Source of the DNA: Bacillota bacterium | GTDB lineage: Bacteria > Bacillota > Sulfobacillia > JAJZYS01 > JAJYTV01 | Direction: 5' to 3' | DNA: 5,309 bases | Assembly: GCA_021792885.1 (NCBI GenBank) | Contig: JAJYTV010000160.1 | Location: 1 to 5,309, forward strand | In this document: one piece after another, positions 1 through 5,309 of the stretch | Layout: every line of letters begins with the position of its first letter | Position numbering within the stretch: the stretch's first letter is position 1 | Program-made: the position numbers and the translations under genes | Notes under the pieces: model-generated | The model's input: only the letters and a program-made list of their open reading frames with translations | The model's database searches: none | What the model was told of the DNA's origin: nothing

Positions 1-1
1 G

Positions 2-499
2 GTGATCGGTGTCTCGCCGGCGTTTGGAGCGCAGATCCAGCGCACGATGGGCGGTCTCGATCTGGGAGCCGTGCTCCGGGAACTCCTGTACGGCCTCGAG
101 GAGGCGTCCGCGTCGGGCCGCATCGTGCGCTTCAACGATATCAGCGACCTCGGCCGAATCGGCCTGGGCGCCGCCCGGCTGGCGGGCTCGGGAATCGGCG
201 TCGGCCTGCTTTCCAAGGGAACGGCGGTGATCCATCGCGCAGGACTGGACCCGCTCGAGAACCTCGAACTCTTCCCGATGGCCCCGCTCATCAGCCTCGA
301 AGACTATCGGCGCATCGGCGTGAACGCGGGACTCTACGCGCGAGGGATCCAGCCGATGCCGCACGAGGTGCCGAACCTCGAAGGGATCGCGGTGGAGGCG
401 CGCTACCTCGCGCAGGCCGCCTTGCTGTATCAGGTGGAGGTGCGGGCAATGGCGGACGCTCCGCCGGACGAGGTGACCGTCGCGACGGAGGACGTGTAG
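2..499 (+). CDS. pduD: B12-dependent diol/glycerol dehydratase, medium (beta) subunit, 5'-truncated by window
   Basis: Medium subunit of adenosylcobalamin-dependent propanediol/glycerol dehydratase, which with the large and small subunits converts a 1,2-diol to an aldehyde plus water by radical chemistry. The visible 165 residues match the PduD/DhaC core: VSPAFG near the start, the block GSGIGVGLLSKGTAVIH (about residues 62-78), LENLELFPMAPLISLEDYR (about 85-103) and IGVNAGLYA (about 105-113). In the Klebsiella oxytoca enzyme the SKGT..VIH block contains a Lys that touches the cobalamin, and the Lys is present here. The gene enters already open, so the GTG at position 2 is probably an internal Val codon. 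By comparison with a medium subunit of about 224 residues, roughly 55-60 N-terminal residues lie outside the window, so a microcompartment-targeting extension cannot be judged. The last 15 residues are acidic and not family-typical. The large subunit gene should lie just upstream. Confidence 0.93.
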   Translation: MIGVSPAFGAQIQRTMGGLDLGAVLRELLYGLEEASASGRIVRFNDISDLGRIGLGAARLAGSGIGVGLLSKGTAVIHRAGLDPLENLELFPMAPLISLEDYRRIGVNAGLYARGIQPMPHEVPNLEGIAVEARYLAQAALLYQVEVRAMADAPPDEVTVATEDV

Positions 500-517
500 A
501 GAATCCGGGCGAAGTCC

Positions 518-523
518 GAGGAG
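518..523 (+). promoter_or_regulatory. Ribosome binding site for the dehydratase small subunit
   Basis: GAGGAG, 4 nt before a GTG start at 528. It decides the start: no other start codon lies upstream in this frame near the site, and the next candidate, ATG at 597, would remove the conserved LKRVLDG segment and has no comparable Shine-Dalgarno sequence. Confidence 0.75.
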
Positions 524-527
524 AGGA

Positions 528-884
528 GTGGACGGGTTGACGGAAGGCCGGGAGGACGCGATCAGCCTCAAAAGGGTGCTCGACGGCAGCGTCGGCATGG
601 AGAGCCTGCGCATTTCGAAGCAGGCCCTAAAGCACCAGGCCGAGGTCGCGAAGGAGCACGGGATGGCGGACATGGCGGGCAACTTGTTGCACGCGTCTGA
701 GCTCGTCGACGTGCCCGACGAGGAGCTTTTGCGGATCTACCAGCTGCTGCGGCCCGGCCGGGCGACCAAGAGGGAGCTTCTCGCGACGGCAGAGCTCCTT
801 AGGGAGCGCTACCAGGCGACGCGGGTCGCCGGGCTGCTCTTGGAGGCGGCGGAAGTCTACGAACTGCGCGGGCTCATCCGCTGA
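528..884 (+). CDS. pduE: B12-dependent diol/glycerol dehydratase, small (gamma) subunit, short form
   Basis: Small subunit of diol/glycerol dehydratase, which binds the large subunit in the (alpha-beta-gamma)2 enzyme. Family landmarks are visible over the whole 118 residues: LKRVLDGSV (14-22), LRISKQALKHQAEVAKEHG (27-45), ASELVDVPDEELLRIYQLLRP (56-76, with the diagnostic PDE..L.IY..LRP), and ELLATAELLRERYQA (83-97). The start is GTG with a strong GAGGAG site. The protein is much shorter than the roughly 173-residue K. oxytoca/Salmonella PduE: it lacks the N-terminal extension of about 45 residues associated there with low solubility and microcompartments, so this enzyme is probably cytosolic (inference). 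It begins 28 nt after the medium subunit stop, and its own stop overlaps the ribosome binding site of pduG, which argues for one transcript and coupled translation. Confidence 0.93.
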   Translation: MDGLTEGREDAISLKRVLDGSVGMESLRISKQALKHQAEVAKEHGMADMAGNLLHASELVDVPDEELLRIYQLLRPGRATKRELLATAELLRERYQATRVAGLLLEAAEVYELRGLIR

Positions 885-888
885 GGAG
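883..888 (+). promoter_or_regulatory. Ribosome binding site for pduG, overlapping the pduE stop
   Basis: GAGGAG begins inside the TGA stop of the small subunit gene (882-884) and sits 5 nt before ATG 894. A ribosome ending on pduE covers this site, so re-initiation on pduG is likely (inference). Confidence 0.75.
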
Positions 889-893
889 CGTAC

Positions 894-2654
894 ATGGACG
901 TCTTTGCCGGGGTGGACGTTGGCAACCGTACGACAGAGGTGGCCGTCGCGACCTCTGACGGGCGGTTTCTCGCGAGCGCGATGGTGCCGACGACCGGCAT
1001 CAAGGGTACCCGAAGCAGCGCGAAGGGCATCGTGGACGGTCTTGCACGGGCTCTCTCAGGCCTCGGGCCCGTGACCCTGCGCGAGATCGTGCTCTGCGAA
1101 ACGGCGCCCGTCGTCTTCAACGCCGCGGTGGTGCCGCAAGAAGACCTGGCGCTCCTCACATCGCACGTGCTCGCCCACAATCCTGACACTCCAGGCGGGG
1201 CGGGCGTCGCGAGCGGCCGCGCCGCCCGCCTGGGAACCCTTGCTGAGGCGGGCGGCGCAGGGGGTCCCGTGATCGCCCTCGTCGACCGGGACGTCTCCTT
1301 TGGAGAAGCCGCGGCCCGCATCAACGACGCCGTCGGACGGGGCGCCAAGGTGGTGGGCGTGGCCATGGAGGCCGATGAGGCGGTGCTCCTTTGGAACCGC
1401 CTTGGGCGCAAGGTGCCGGTCATCGACGAAGTCCGCGGGCTCTCCCGCATCGCGGACGGCACCGCGATGGCGGTGGAGGTCGCGCCCGAGGGCGGGCGCC
1501 TCGCTGCGCTGACGGACCCTTTTGCGCTCGCCGAGCTGATCGACCATGATGATGCGGATGAGCTGCGCGGCATCGCCTTGACGCTGACAGAGCTCCGCTC
1601 TGGGGTAGTCGTGAAGGCGGAGCACGGCATGCAGGTGCAGCCGAACCACCTCGTCATCCAGACCGCCGCCGGGGACGACGTGCGGATACGCCTCGACGAA
1701 GGCGCCGGCGCAGTGAACCGCTTGGCGGCGTCCGTCCTGCCGGCCCGCAGCGTGCGGGTCGGGCTCGGCGGCAGCATCCAAAGCCCCTTTCCCGCTCTGG
1801 AGGAGACCTTCCAGGACGCCGCTTCGGTGGTCGTGCGCGACATGTTCGCCGTGGACGCGTGGTACCAGGCTGGGGCATCGGGTCGCGGTACGGTCCGGCA
1901 GGGAGGCATCGGCCTCTCCGCTGCGATGTCGGACGAAGGCAGACTGTTCGGACGGCTTGCGGCCGATCTGCGCGCAAGCCTCGACTGCAAGGTGCTGACG
2001 CTCGGGCGCGAAGCCCAGCAGATGGTCCGCGGCGCCTTAACTACGCCTCGCCTACGCGCCCCGTGCGTGATTGCCGACATCGGCGCGGGCTCGATCGACC
2101 TTGTGCTCTACGCAGGCGGAGCGCCGCAGGCGACGATCGAGCTGAGCGGTGCGGGCGACCTCGTGGACGCGATGCTCGGGCAGGCCCTCGGCATTGCAGA
2201 CCTGGATCTCGTGGAGCGTCTCAAGAGGCACCCGGTCGGACGCGTCGAGCGCCGGGGGATCATCCGGCTGCAGAACGGCGCGCCGGTGCGGGACGATCGG
2301 GCCGCTTGCGCCGACCTCGTCGGGAAAGCGGTCCTGGTGACGCCCGATGCCATCGTGCCGCTCGCAGCCGATGCGGAGCCCGCTGAGATCGTGGCGGAGC
2401 GGCGCCGCTGCAAAGAAGACGTCATCGTCACGAACCTGCTCCGCGGCTTCGCCCGCCTGCCGATCGAGAGCGCGCGAATCCACGTCGCGCTGGTGGGCGG
2501 GGGGGCGTGCGACGACGAACTGGTGATGCTCGCGCGCGAGGCGCTCGGACGCCTCGGAGTCACCGTCGGCCGCGCCAACGTCCGCGGGACGGAGGGGCCG
2601 CGCAACTGCGTTGCGACAGGACTCGTGCTCTCACGCCTCGCGATGCAGCCGTAG
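894..2654 (+). CDS. pduG: Diol dehydratase reactivating factor, large subunit
   Basis: Chaperone-like ATPase that frees a dehydratase from inactivated cobalamin so that fresh adenosylcobalamin can bind. At 586 residues it is slightly shorter than the K. oxytoca DdrA of about 610. It has an actin/Hsp70-like (ASKHA) fold: phosphate-1 motif GVDVGNRTTEVAVA (6-19), second phosphate motif ADIGAGSIDLVLY (394-406) and adenosine motif LVGGGACDDEL (533-543). Also typical are HNPDTPGG (95-102), VPVIDEV (174-180) and VRGALTTP (378-385). Asp161 and Asp178 have the same 17-residue spacing as Asp166 and Asp183 of K. oxytoca DdrA, which I recall as metal ligands at the contact with the small subunit; Thr99 may be the third. 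One oddity is Ile401 where family members I recall have Thr (GAGSTD). ATG 894 is set by GAGGAG 5 nt upstream. The usual partner, PduH/DdrB, is absent from the space downstream. Confidence 0.94.
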   Translation: MDVFAGVDVGNRTTEVAVATSDGRFLASAMVPTTGIKGTRSSAKGIVDGLARALSGLGPVTLREIVLCETAPVVFNAAVVPQEDLALLTSHVLAHNPDTPGGAGVASGRAARLGTLAEAGGAGGPVIALVDRDVSFGEAAARINDAVGRGAKVVGVAMEADEAVLLWNRLGRKVPVIDEVRGLSRIADGTAMAVEVAPEGGRLAALTDPFALAELIDHDDADELRGIALTLTELRSGVVVKAEHGMQVQPNHLVIQTAAGDDVRIRLDEGAGAVNRLAASVLPARSVRVGLGGSIQSPFPALEETFQDAASVVVRDMFAVDAWYQAGASGRGTVRQGGIGLSAAMSDEGRLFGRLAADLRASLDCKVLTLGREAQQMVRGALTTPRLRAPCVIADIGAGSIDLVLYAGGAPQATIELSGAGDLVDAMLGQALGIADLDLVERLKRHPVGRVERRGIIRLQNGAPVRDDRAACADLVGKAVLVTPDAIVPLAADAEPAEIVAERRRCKEDVIVTNLLRGFARLPIESARIHVALVGGGACDDELVMLAREALGRLGVTVGRANVRGTEGPRNCVATGLVLSRLAMQP

Positions 2655-2661
2655 GCTGCGT
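2643..2661 (+). other. Stem-loop spanning the pduG stop codon
   Basis: GCAGCC (2645-2650), loop GTA, GGCTGC (2654-2659) is a perfect 6-bp inverted repeat, extended by a T-G wobble and an A-T pair to 2643/2661. The TAG stop (2652-2654) lies in the loop and first stem base. A second small hairpin (CCGC at 2662-2665 with GCGG at 2673-2676) follows at once. No T-run follows either, so a classical intrinsic terminator is not supported. The structure could modulate read-through, mRNA decay or translation between pduG and the dehydrogenase gene, or be chance in GC-rich DNA. Confidence 0.3.
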
Positions 2662-2703
2662 CCGCGCACCGTGCGGCGTTCTGAAGAAGATCAAGTTCGT
2701 CTG

Positions 2704-2710
2704 AAAGGGG
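2704..2710 (+). promoter_or_regulatory. Ribosome binding site for the aldehyde dehydrogenase
   Basis: AAAGGGG lies 10 nt before ATG 2721. The longer spacing and weaker match than the GAGGAG sites of the dehydratase genes suggest independent, weaker initiation. No convincing -35/-10 pair is visible in the 66-nt gap, so transcription probably reads through from pduG. Confidence 0.55.
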
Positions 2711-2720
2711 TTCCAGACCA

Positions 2721-4181
2721 ATGCAGGATGGCATCAAGGCTCCTACCGACCTACTGATCGGCGGCGCGTTCCGCCCCGCGGAGAGCGGGCGGATGTTGGC
2801 GGTCGAGGATCCGGCGACCGGCGAGACGCTTGCGGAAGTGGCCAACGGTTCCGTTGCTGACGCGCAGGCCGCCGTCGATGCGGCCCATGCGGCGCTTCGT
2901 GGCTGGAGAGCGGCGTCCGCGTATCAGCGCAGCGCAATCCTTCGCCGCTGGTATGAACTGCAGATCGCGGACCGGGACAATCTGGCGCGGCTGATGACCC
3001 TCGAGAACGGAAAGCCGCTCCCGGAGTCCCAGACGGAAGTGGACTACGCCTCAAGTTTCGTCGAGTGGTTCGCGGAAGAGGCCAAGCGGGTCTACGGCCG
3101 CATCATCCCCGCTACGAGGGCCGACAAGCGCCTCTTGGTGCTTCGGCAGCCCGTCGGGGTAGTGGCGGCGATCACGCCGTGGAACTTTCCCGCTGCGATG
3201 ATCACGCGCAAGGTTGCGCCCGCCCTCGCCGCAGGCTGCACCGTTGTCCTGAAGCCGGCCCCGGAGACCCCCCTCACGGCGCTGCGCCTTGGCCAGCTCC
3301 TGGTCGAGGCCGGAGCCCCCGTCGGCATTCTCAATGTGGTGCCGACGACCGACGCGGCGATGTTCGCGGATGCCTGGCTCGGTGACGAGCGGGTGCGCAA
3401 GATCACCTTCACCGGGTCTACGGCGGTCGGCAAGGAACTGATGCGCAAGGCGTCGACGCATGTGCAGAAGATCTCGCTCGAGCTTGGCGGGCAGGCGCCT
3501 TACATCGTGTTCGACGACGCCGATCTCGACCTCGCGGCGACGGCCATCACCACGGCGAAGTTCCGCAACGCGGGCCAAACGTGCGTTGCGGCCAATCGGA
3601 TCCTGGTGCAGGAAGGCATCGCGGATGCCTTCACGGAGCGCGTGGTGGATCTCGTGGAGCGCATGCGCGTCGGCAAGGGGAGCGACGAGGGCGTGCAGAT
3701 CGGGCCGATGATCAACGAGCGGGGCCGGCAGAAGGTCCTGAGCCATGTTCGCGACGCCGTAGCCCAAGGTGCCGGGATCCGCATCGGCGGCGGCGAACTC
3801 ACCGGTCCCGGCTACTTCGTCGCGCCCACCGTGCTGACGAATGTATCGCCGAAGATGCTGGTCATGCGGGAGGAGACGTTCGGCCCGGTGATCGCCATCG
3901 CGCGCTTCCGCGACGAACAGGAGGCGGTCGACCTGGCCAACGACACGGAGTTTGGCCTCGCCGCCTACTTCTTCACCAAAGACGCCACGCGCGCGTGGCG
4001 TGTCTCCGAGGCACTGGAATACGGCATCGTCGGACTTAATGATGGCGCGTTCTCCACCGCCCAGGCGCCTTTCGGTGGCTACAAGGAGTCGGGTCTTGGC
4101 CGAGAGGGCGGGCATGAAGGAATCGACGAGTTCCTGGAGACGAAGTTTGTCTCCTGGGGCGCGGTCGGGACGGGCATCTGA
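2721..4181 (+). CDS. gabD: NAD(P)-dependent aldehyde dehydrogenase, succinate-semialdehyde dehydrogenase (GabD) type
   Basis: Non-acylating aldehyde dehydrogenase that oxidises an aldehyde to the free acid with NAD(P)+. Full length at 486 residues (E. coli GabD has 482). Key elements are TPWNFP (152-157, oxyanion Asn155), VLKPA (176-180, cofactor Lys178), FTGST..G (230-237), LELGG with general base Glu254, FRNAGQTC with nucleophile Cys288, EETFGP (384-389) and PFGGYKESGLGREGG (450-464). Arg163, Arg282 and Ser445 correspond to the human SSADH residues Arg213, Arg334 and Ser498 that hold the substrate carboxylate, which favours succinate semialdehyde or another omega-carboxy aldehyde. Pro181 stands where E. 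coli GabD has the Ser that contacts the NADP 2'-phosphate, so cofactor choice is open. Ala290 replaces the second Cys of the human redox switch. Its place after the dehydratase genes suggests it might handle the dehydratase product, but the residue evidence does not favour that. An exact substrate cannot be assigned. Confidence 0.9.
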   Translation: MQDGIKAPTDLLIGGAFRPAESGRMLAVEDPATGETLAEVANGSVADAQAAVDAAHAALRGWRAASAYQRSAILRRWYELQIADRDNLARLMTLENGKPLPESQTEVDYASSFVEWFAEEAKRVYGRIIPATRADKRLLVLRQPVGVVAAITPWNFPAAMITRKVAPALAAGCTVVLKPAPETPLTALRLGQLLVEAGAPVGILNVVPTTDAAMFADAWLGDERVRKITFTGSTAVGKELMRKASTHVQKISLELGGQAPYIVFDDADLDLAATAITTAKFRNAGQTCVAANRILVQEGIADAFTERVVDLVERMRVGKGSDEGVQIGPMINERGRQKVLSHVRDAVAQGAGIRIGGGELTGPGYFVAPTVLTNVSPKMLVMREETFGPVIAIARFRDEQEAVDLANDTEFGLAAYFFTKDATRAWRVSEALEYGIVGLNDGAFSTAQAPFGGYKESGLGREGGHEGIDEFLETKFVSWGAVGTGI

Positions 4182-4286
4182 GAAGATCCAGACCGCACTG
4201 TCGGACCGGTGGGTTCGAACGTCTGGGGGTTGCGGGCGGCGGGTCGCCTCCGTTCACGGACCGTGCGCCTGGGACAGGAGAGCGCC

Positions 4287-4355
4287 CGACCGTCGCGCGC
4301 CGAGGGGAATGACCGCAAGCGGGTCCTTCCCCTCGGCGTTTCCCCGGGACGGTCG
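4287..4355 (+). terminator. Nested inverted repeat, candidate terminator or structured RNA
   Basis: Inner arms GCCGAGGGGAA (4299-4309) and TTCCCCTCGGC (4327-4337) are a perfect 11-bp inverted repeat around a 17-nt spacer, which itself can fold (CCG 4313-4315 with CGG 4320-4322). Outer arms CGACCGTC (4287-4294) and GACGGTCG (4348-4355) are a perfect 8-bp repeat. The two stems are separated by 4 nt on the left and 10 nt on the right. GCCTG (4267-4271) and CAGGC (4367-4371) could extend it. Its position 105 nt after the dehydrogenase stop fits a transcription terminator, but only GTTTCC follows the inner stem rather than a T-run. A cis-regulatory leader of the following gene is the alternative. 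Confidence 0.45.
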
Positions 4356-4460
4356 TGGACTCAGGGCAGGCTGGCCCGAAGCAGCCCAGGAATGCGAACC
4401 ACTGCAACGAACGCCGTATAGCGGACGCGAACCGCAGCGTCTTGCAACACGGCCGCAAGG

Positions 4461-4469
4461 AAGGGAGGG
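4461..4469 (+). promoter_or_regulatory. Ribosome binding site for the CoA-transferase remnant
   Basis: AAGGGAGGG lies 4 nt before GTG 4474. A second purine run (GGGGAGG, about 4476-4482) lies 12 nt before ATG 4495, so either codon could be the original start. The stronger site favours GTG 4474. Confidence 0.5.
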
Positions 4470-4473
4470 CCGC

Positions 4474-5309
4474 GTGGGGGAGGACAAGAACGACATGCCC
4501 GCCTACGGGCGGGGCGCGCTCGCGGGTATCCGCGTGATCGAACTCGGCTCGCTCGCGGTGGCCGATCCACTCGCGCAACAAGCGCTGCGTCACGCTGAAC
4601 CTGCGTACCGACCGGGCACGATGGAGGACTGGGGGCTCGGCTGGGACGAGATCTCGCAACTGAACCCGCGCCCCAGGCATGCGACACATCACGGGGTATC
4701 CCGACCGGCCGCCGACACGGATCGGGATTTCCATCGGGGACAGCCTCGCGGCGATGTTCGCGACCATCGGCACGCTCGCGGCGCTGCACCACCGGGACCG
4801 CACGGGAGAGGGTCAGCTCGTCGACACGGCGATCACGGAATCCGTCTTCGCGCTGATGGAGAGCAGCGTTTCGGAGTACGGGCGGGTCGGCGTCGTGCGC
4901 GAACGCACCGGAAACGTCCTGCCTAAGATCGCGCCGTCGAACGTCTACCCGACCAAGGGAGGCGGCTACCTCGTCATCGGCGCGAACCAGGACAAGGTGT
5001 TCGCGCGCCTTGCGCAGGTGATGGGACGGCCGGAGCTTTGCGAGGACCCGCGCTACGCGACCCACGCCGCCCGCAGCGAGCACCAGCAGGAACTCGACGC
5101 GCTGGTCGCCGCCTGGACGCAAGGCTACGGCAAGCAGGAACTCTGGGAGTTCCTGAACGCGGCGGGCGTACCGGCGGGCCCGATCTACTCCATCGCGGAC
5201 ATCTTCGAGGACCCGCAGTTCAAGGCGCGCGGCATGATCCGCACCTTGCGAGACGAGGAGATCGGGGAGGTGGAGCAGCCAGCGATCGTGCCGCGCCTCT
5301 CGAAGACGC
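4474..5309 (+). pseudogene. Family III (CaiB/BaiF, FRC-like) acyl-CoA transferase with three internal deletions; 3' end cut by window
   Basis: Intact relatives move CoA between carboxylic acids through an aspartyl thioester. Four collinear pieces survive. (A) From GTG 4474 or ATG 4495 to about 4563: ALAGIRVIELGSL, the usual N-terminus. (B) About 4562-4609, phase +1 relative to A: PIHSRNKRCVTLNLRT. (C) About 4606-4671, back in the phase of A: YRPGTMEDWGLGWDEISQL then NPR. (D) From about 4676 to the window end, in the phase of B: MRHITGYPDRPP, then ISIGDS whose Asp (4739-4741) matches catalytic Asp169 of Oxalobacter FRC, then TGEGQLVDTAI and GVPAGPIYSIADIFEDPQ. By recalled alignment to FRC about 41, 20 and 29 residues are missing at the three junctions, including the CoA-binding VIK-E region. 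Reading from the start stays in the phase of A and ends at TGA 4924-4926, so no functional enzyme is made. Piece D is open for 210 codons with good coding character, so the damage is recent or a sequence error. Confidence 0.85.

Larger units (their letters stand above)
4182..4473 (+). other. Non-coding region between the dehydrogenase and the CoA-transferase remnant
   Basis: In 292 nt no frame on either strand gives a recognisable protein. It contains the nested inverted repeat at 4287-4355 (listed separately), the odd palindrome CACGG-A-CCGTG at 4255-4265, the 8-bp palindrome GTTCGAAC at 4213-4220, and GACGC...GCGTC at 4424-4428/4437-4441. GCGAACC occurs twice, at 4394-4400 and 4427-4433, 33 nt apart. 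TATAGC at 4417-4422 is a possible -10 element, but there is no good -35 at the right distance, so I do not call a promoter. Its length and structure suggest the dehydratase-dehydrogenase transcript ends here and the CoA-transferase had its own control, but that is inference. Confidence 0.5.

Noticed and set aside
857..2080. Long open frame of 407 codons on the minus strand opposite pduG
   Set aside because: Antisense shadow in GC-rich DNA: Ser/Arg/Ala/Pro-rich, low-complexity translation with no family resemblance, while the + strand has a clear PduG.
3051..4115. Open frame of 354 codons on the minus strand opposite the aldehyde dehydrogenase
   Set aside because: Its translation is rich in Arg, His, Asp and Leu, as expected from reading the complement of a real GC-rich gene. 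The + strand encodes an unmistakable aldehyde dehydrogenase.
4208..4230. tRNA T-arm-like GGTTCGAAC
   Set aside because: The flanking bases do not pair as a T-stem, and no acceptor, D or anticodon arm can be drawn around it.
4202..4295. Cobalamin riboswitch (CCGGTG...; CAGGAGAGCGCC resembles the B12 box)
   Set aside because: Attractive near a B12 enzyme, but the fragments are only about 70 nt apart, the conserved core between them (such as the CCGCAACTG-type block) is missing, and the place is downstream of the dehydratase genes. A cmscan with the cobalamin riboswitch model would settle it.
4299..4337. T-box antiterminator (GGGG...ACCGC...GCGGGTCC...CCCC)
   Set aside because: The TGGNACC bulge of the T-box is not present, and there is no specifier stem or T-run terminator. 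The gene downstream is not an amino-acid or tRNA-related gene.
3952..4926. Open frame of 324 codons on the + strand running from inside the dehydrogenase through the gap
   Set aside because: It is out of phase with the dehydrogenase and non-coding in the gap. Only its part after about 4474 corresponds to CoA-transferase pieces A and C, which are described in the pseudogene entry.
4474..4926. Programmed frameshifting to join the CoA-transferase pieces
   Set aside because: Family sequence of about 41, 20 and 29 residues is missing at the three junctions, so shifting phase would not restore the protein. No slippery site is evident at the junctions.
4679..5309. Piece D read as an independent short CoA-transferase gene from ATG 4679
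   Set aside because: The ATG lies inside the conserved MRHITGYP block of the family, there is no ribosome binding site before it, and the N-terminal CoA-binding half would be absent.

Overview
The window is GC-rich bacterial DNA (roughly two thirds G+C by eye, not counted) with strong GAGGAG-type ribosome binding sites and tightly packed genes, all on the + strand. It carries the end of a coenzyme B12-dependent diol/glycerol dehydratase operon. GC content and gene order do not fix the taxon. A high-GC actinobacterium or another high-GC Gram-positive-like lineage is a guess only.

Layout: 2-499 is the C-terminal part of the dehydratase medium subunit (PduD/DhaC type), cut by the window edge. 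528-884 is a short small subunit (PduE type). 894-2654 is the large subunit of the dehydratase reactivating factor (PduG/DdrA type). These three are spaced 28 and 9 nt apart and look translationally coupled. A 66-nt gap with a compact hairpin over the pduG stop leads to 2721-4181, an intact aldehyde dehydrogenase of the succinate-semialdehyde dehydrogenase (GabD) type. A 292-nt non-coding stretch follows. It holds a striking nested inverted repeat (4287-4355). Last comes a family III (CaiB/BaiF, FRC-like) CoA-transferase (4474 to the window end). Its first half is broken by three separate deletions, while its second half, including the catalytic Asp, is cleanly preserved.

How the genes work together: the dehydratase turns a vicinal diol (1,2-propanediol or glycerol) into an aldehyde. 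The reactivase swaps damaged B12 out of the enzyme. The aldehyde dehydrogenase could oxidise an aldehyde to the free acid, and a CoA-transferase could activate that acid. This would be a cytosolic, non-acylating route, unlike the microcompartment Pdu pathway (no shell genes, no PduP, no targeting extension on PduE). Against a simple reading, the dehydrogenase keeps the residues that bind the carboxylate of succinate semialdehyde, so its real substrate may be unrelated to the diol. No reactivase small subunit (PduH/DdrB) lies downstream of pduG here.

I found no convincing new defence or mobile system. The most notable items are the clustered deletions in the CoA-transferase, the nested hairpin before it, and the apparent single-subunit reactivase arrangement.
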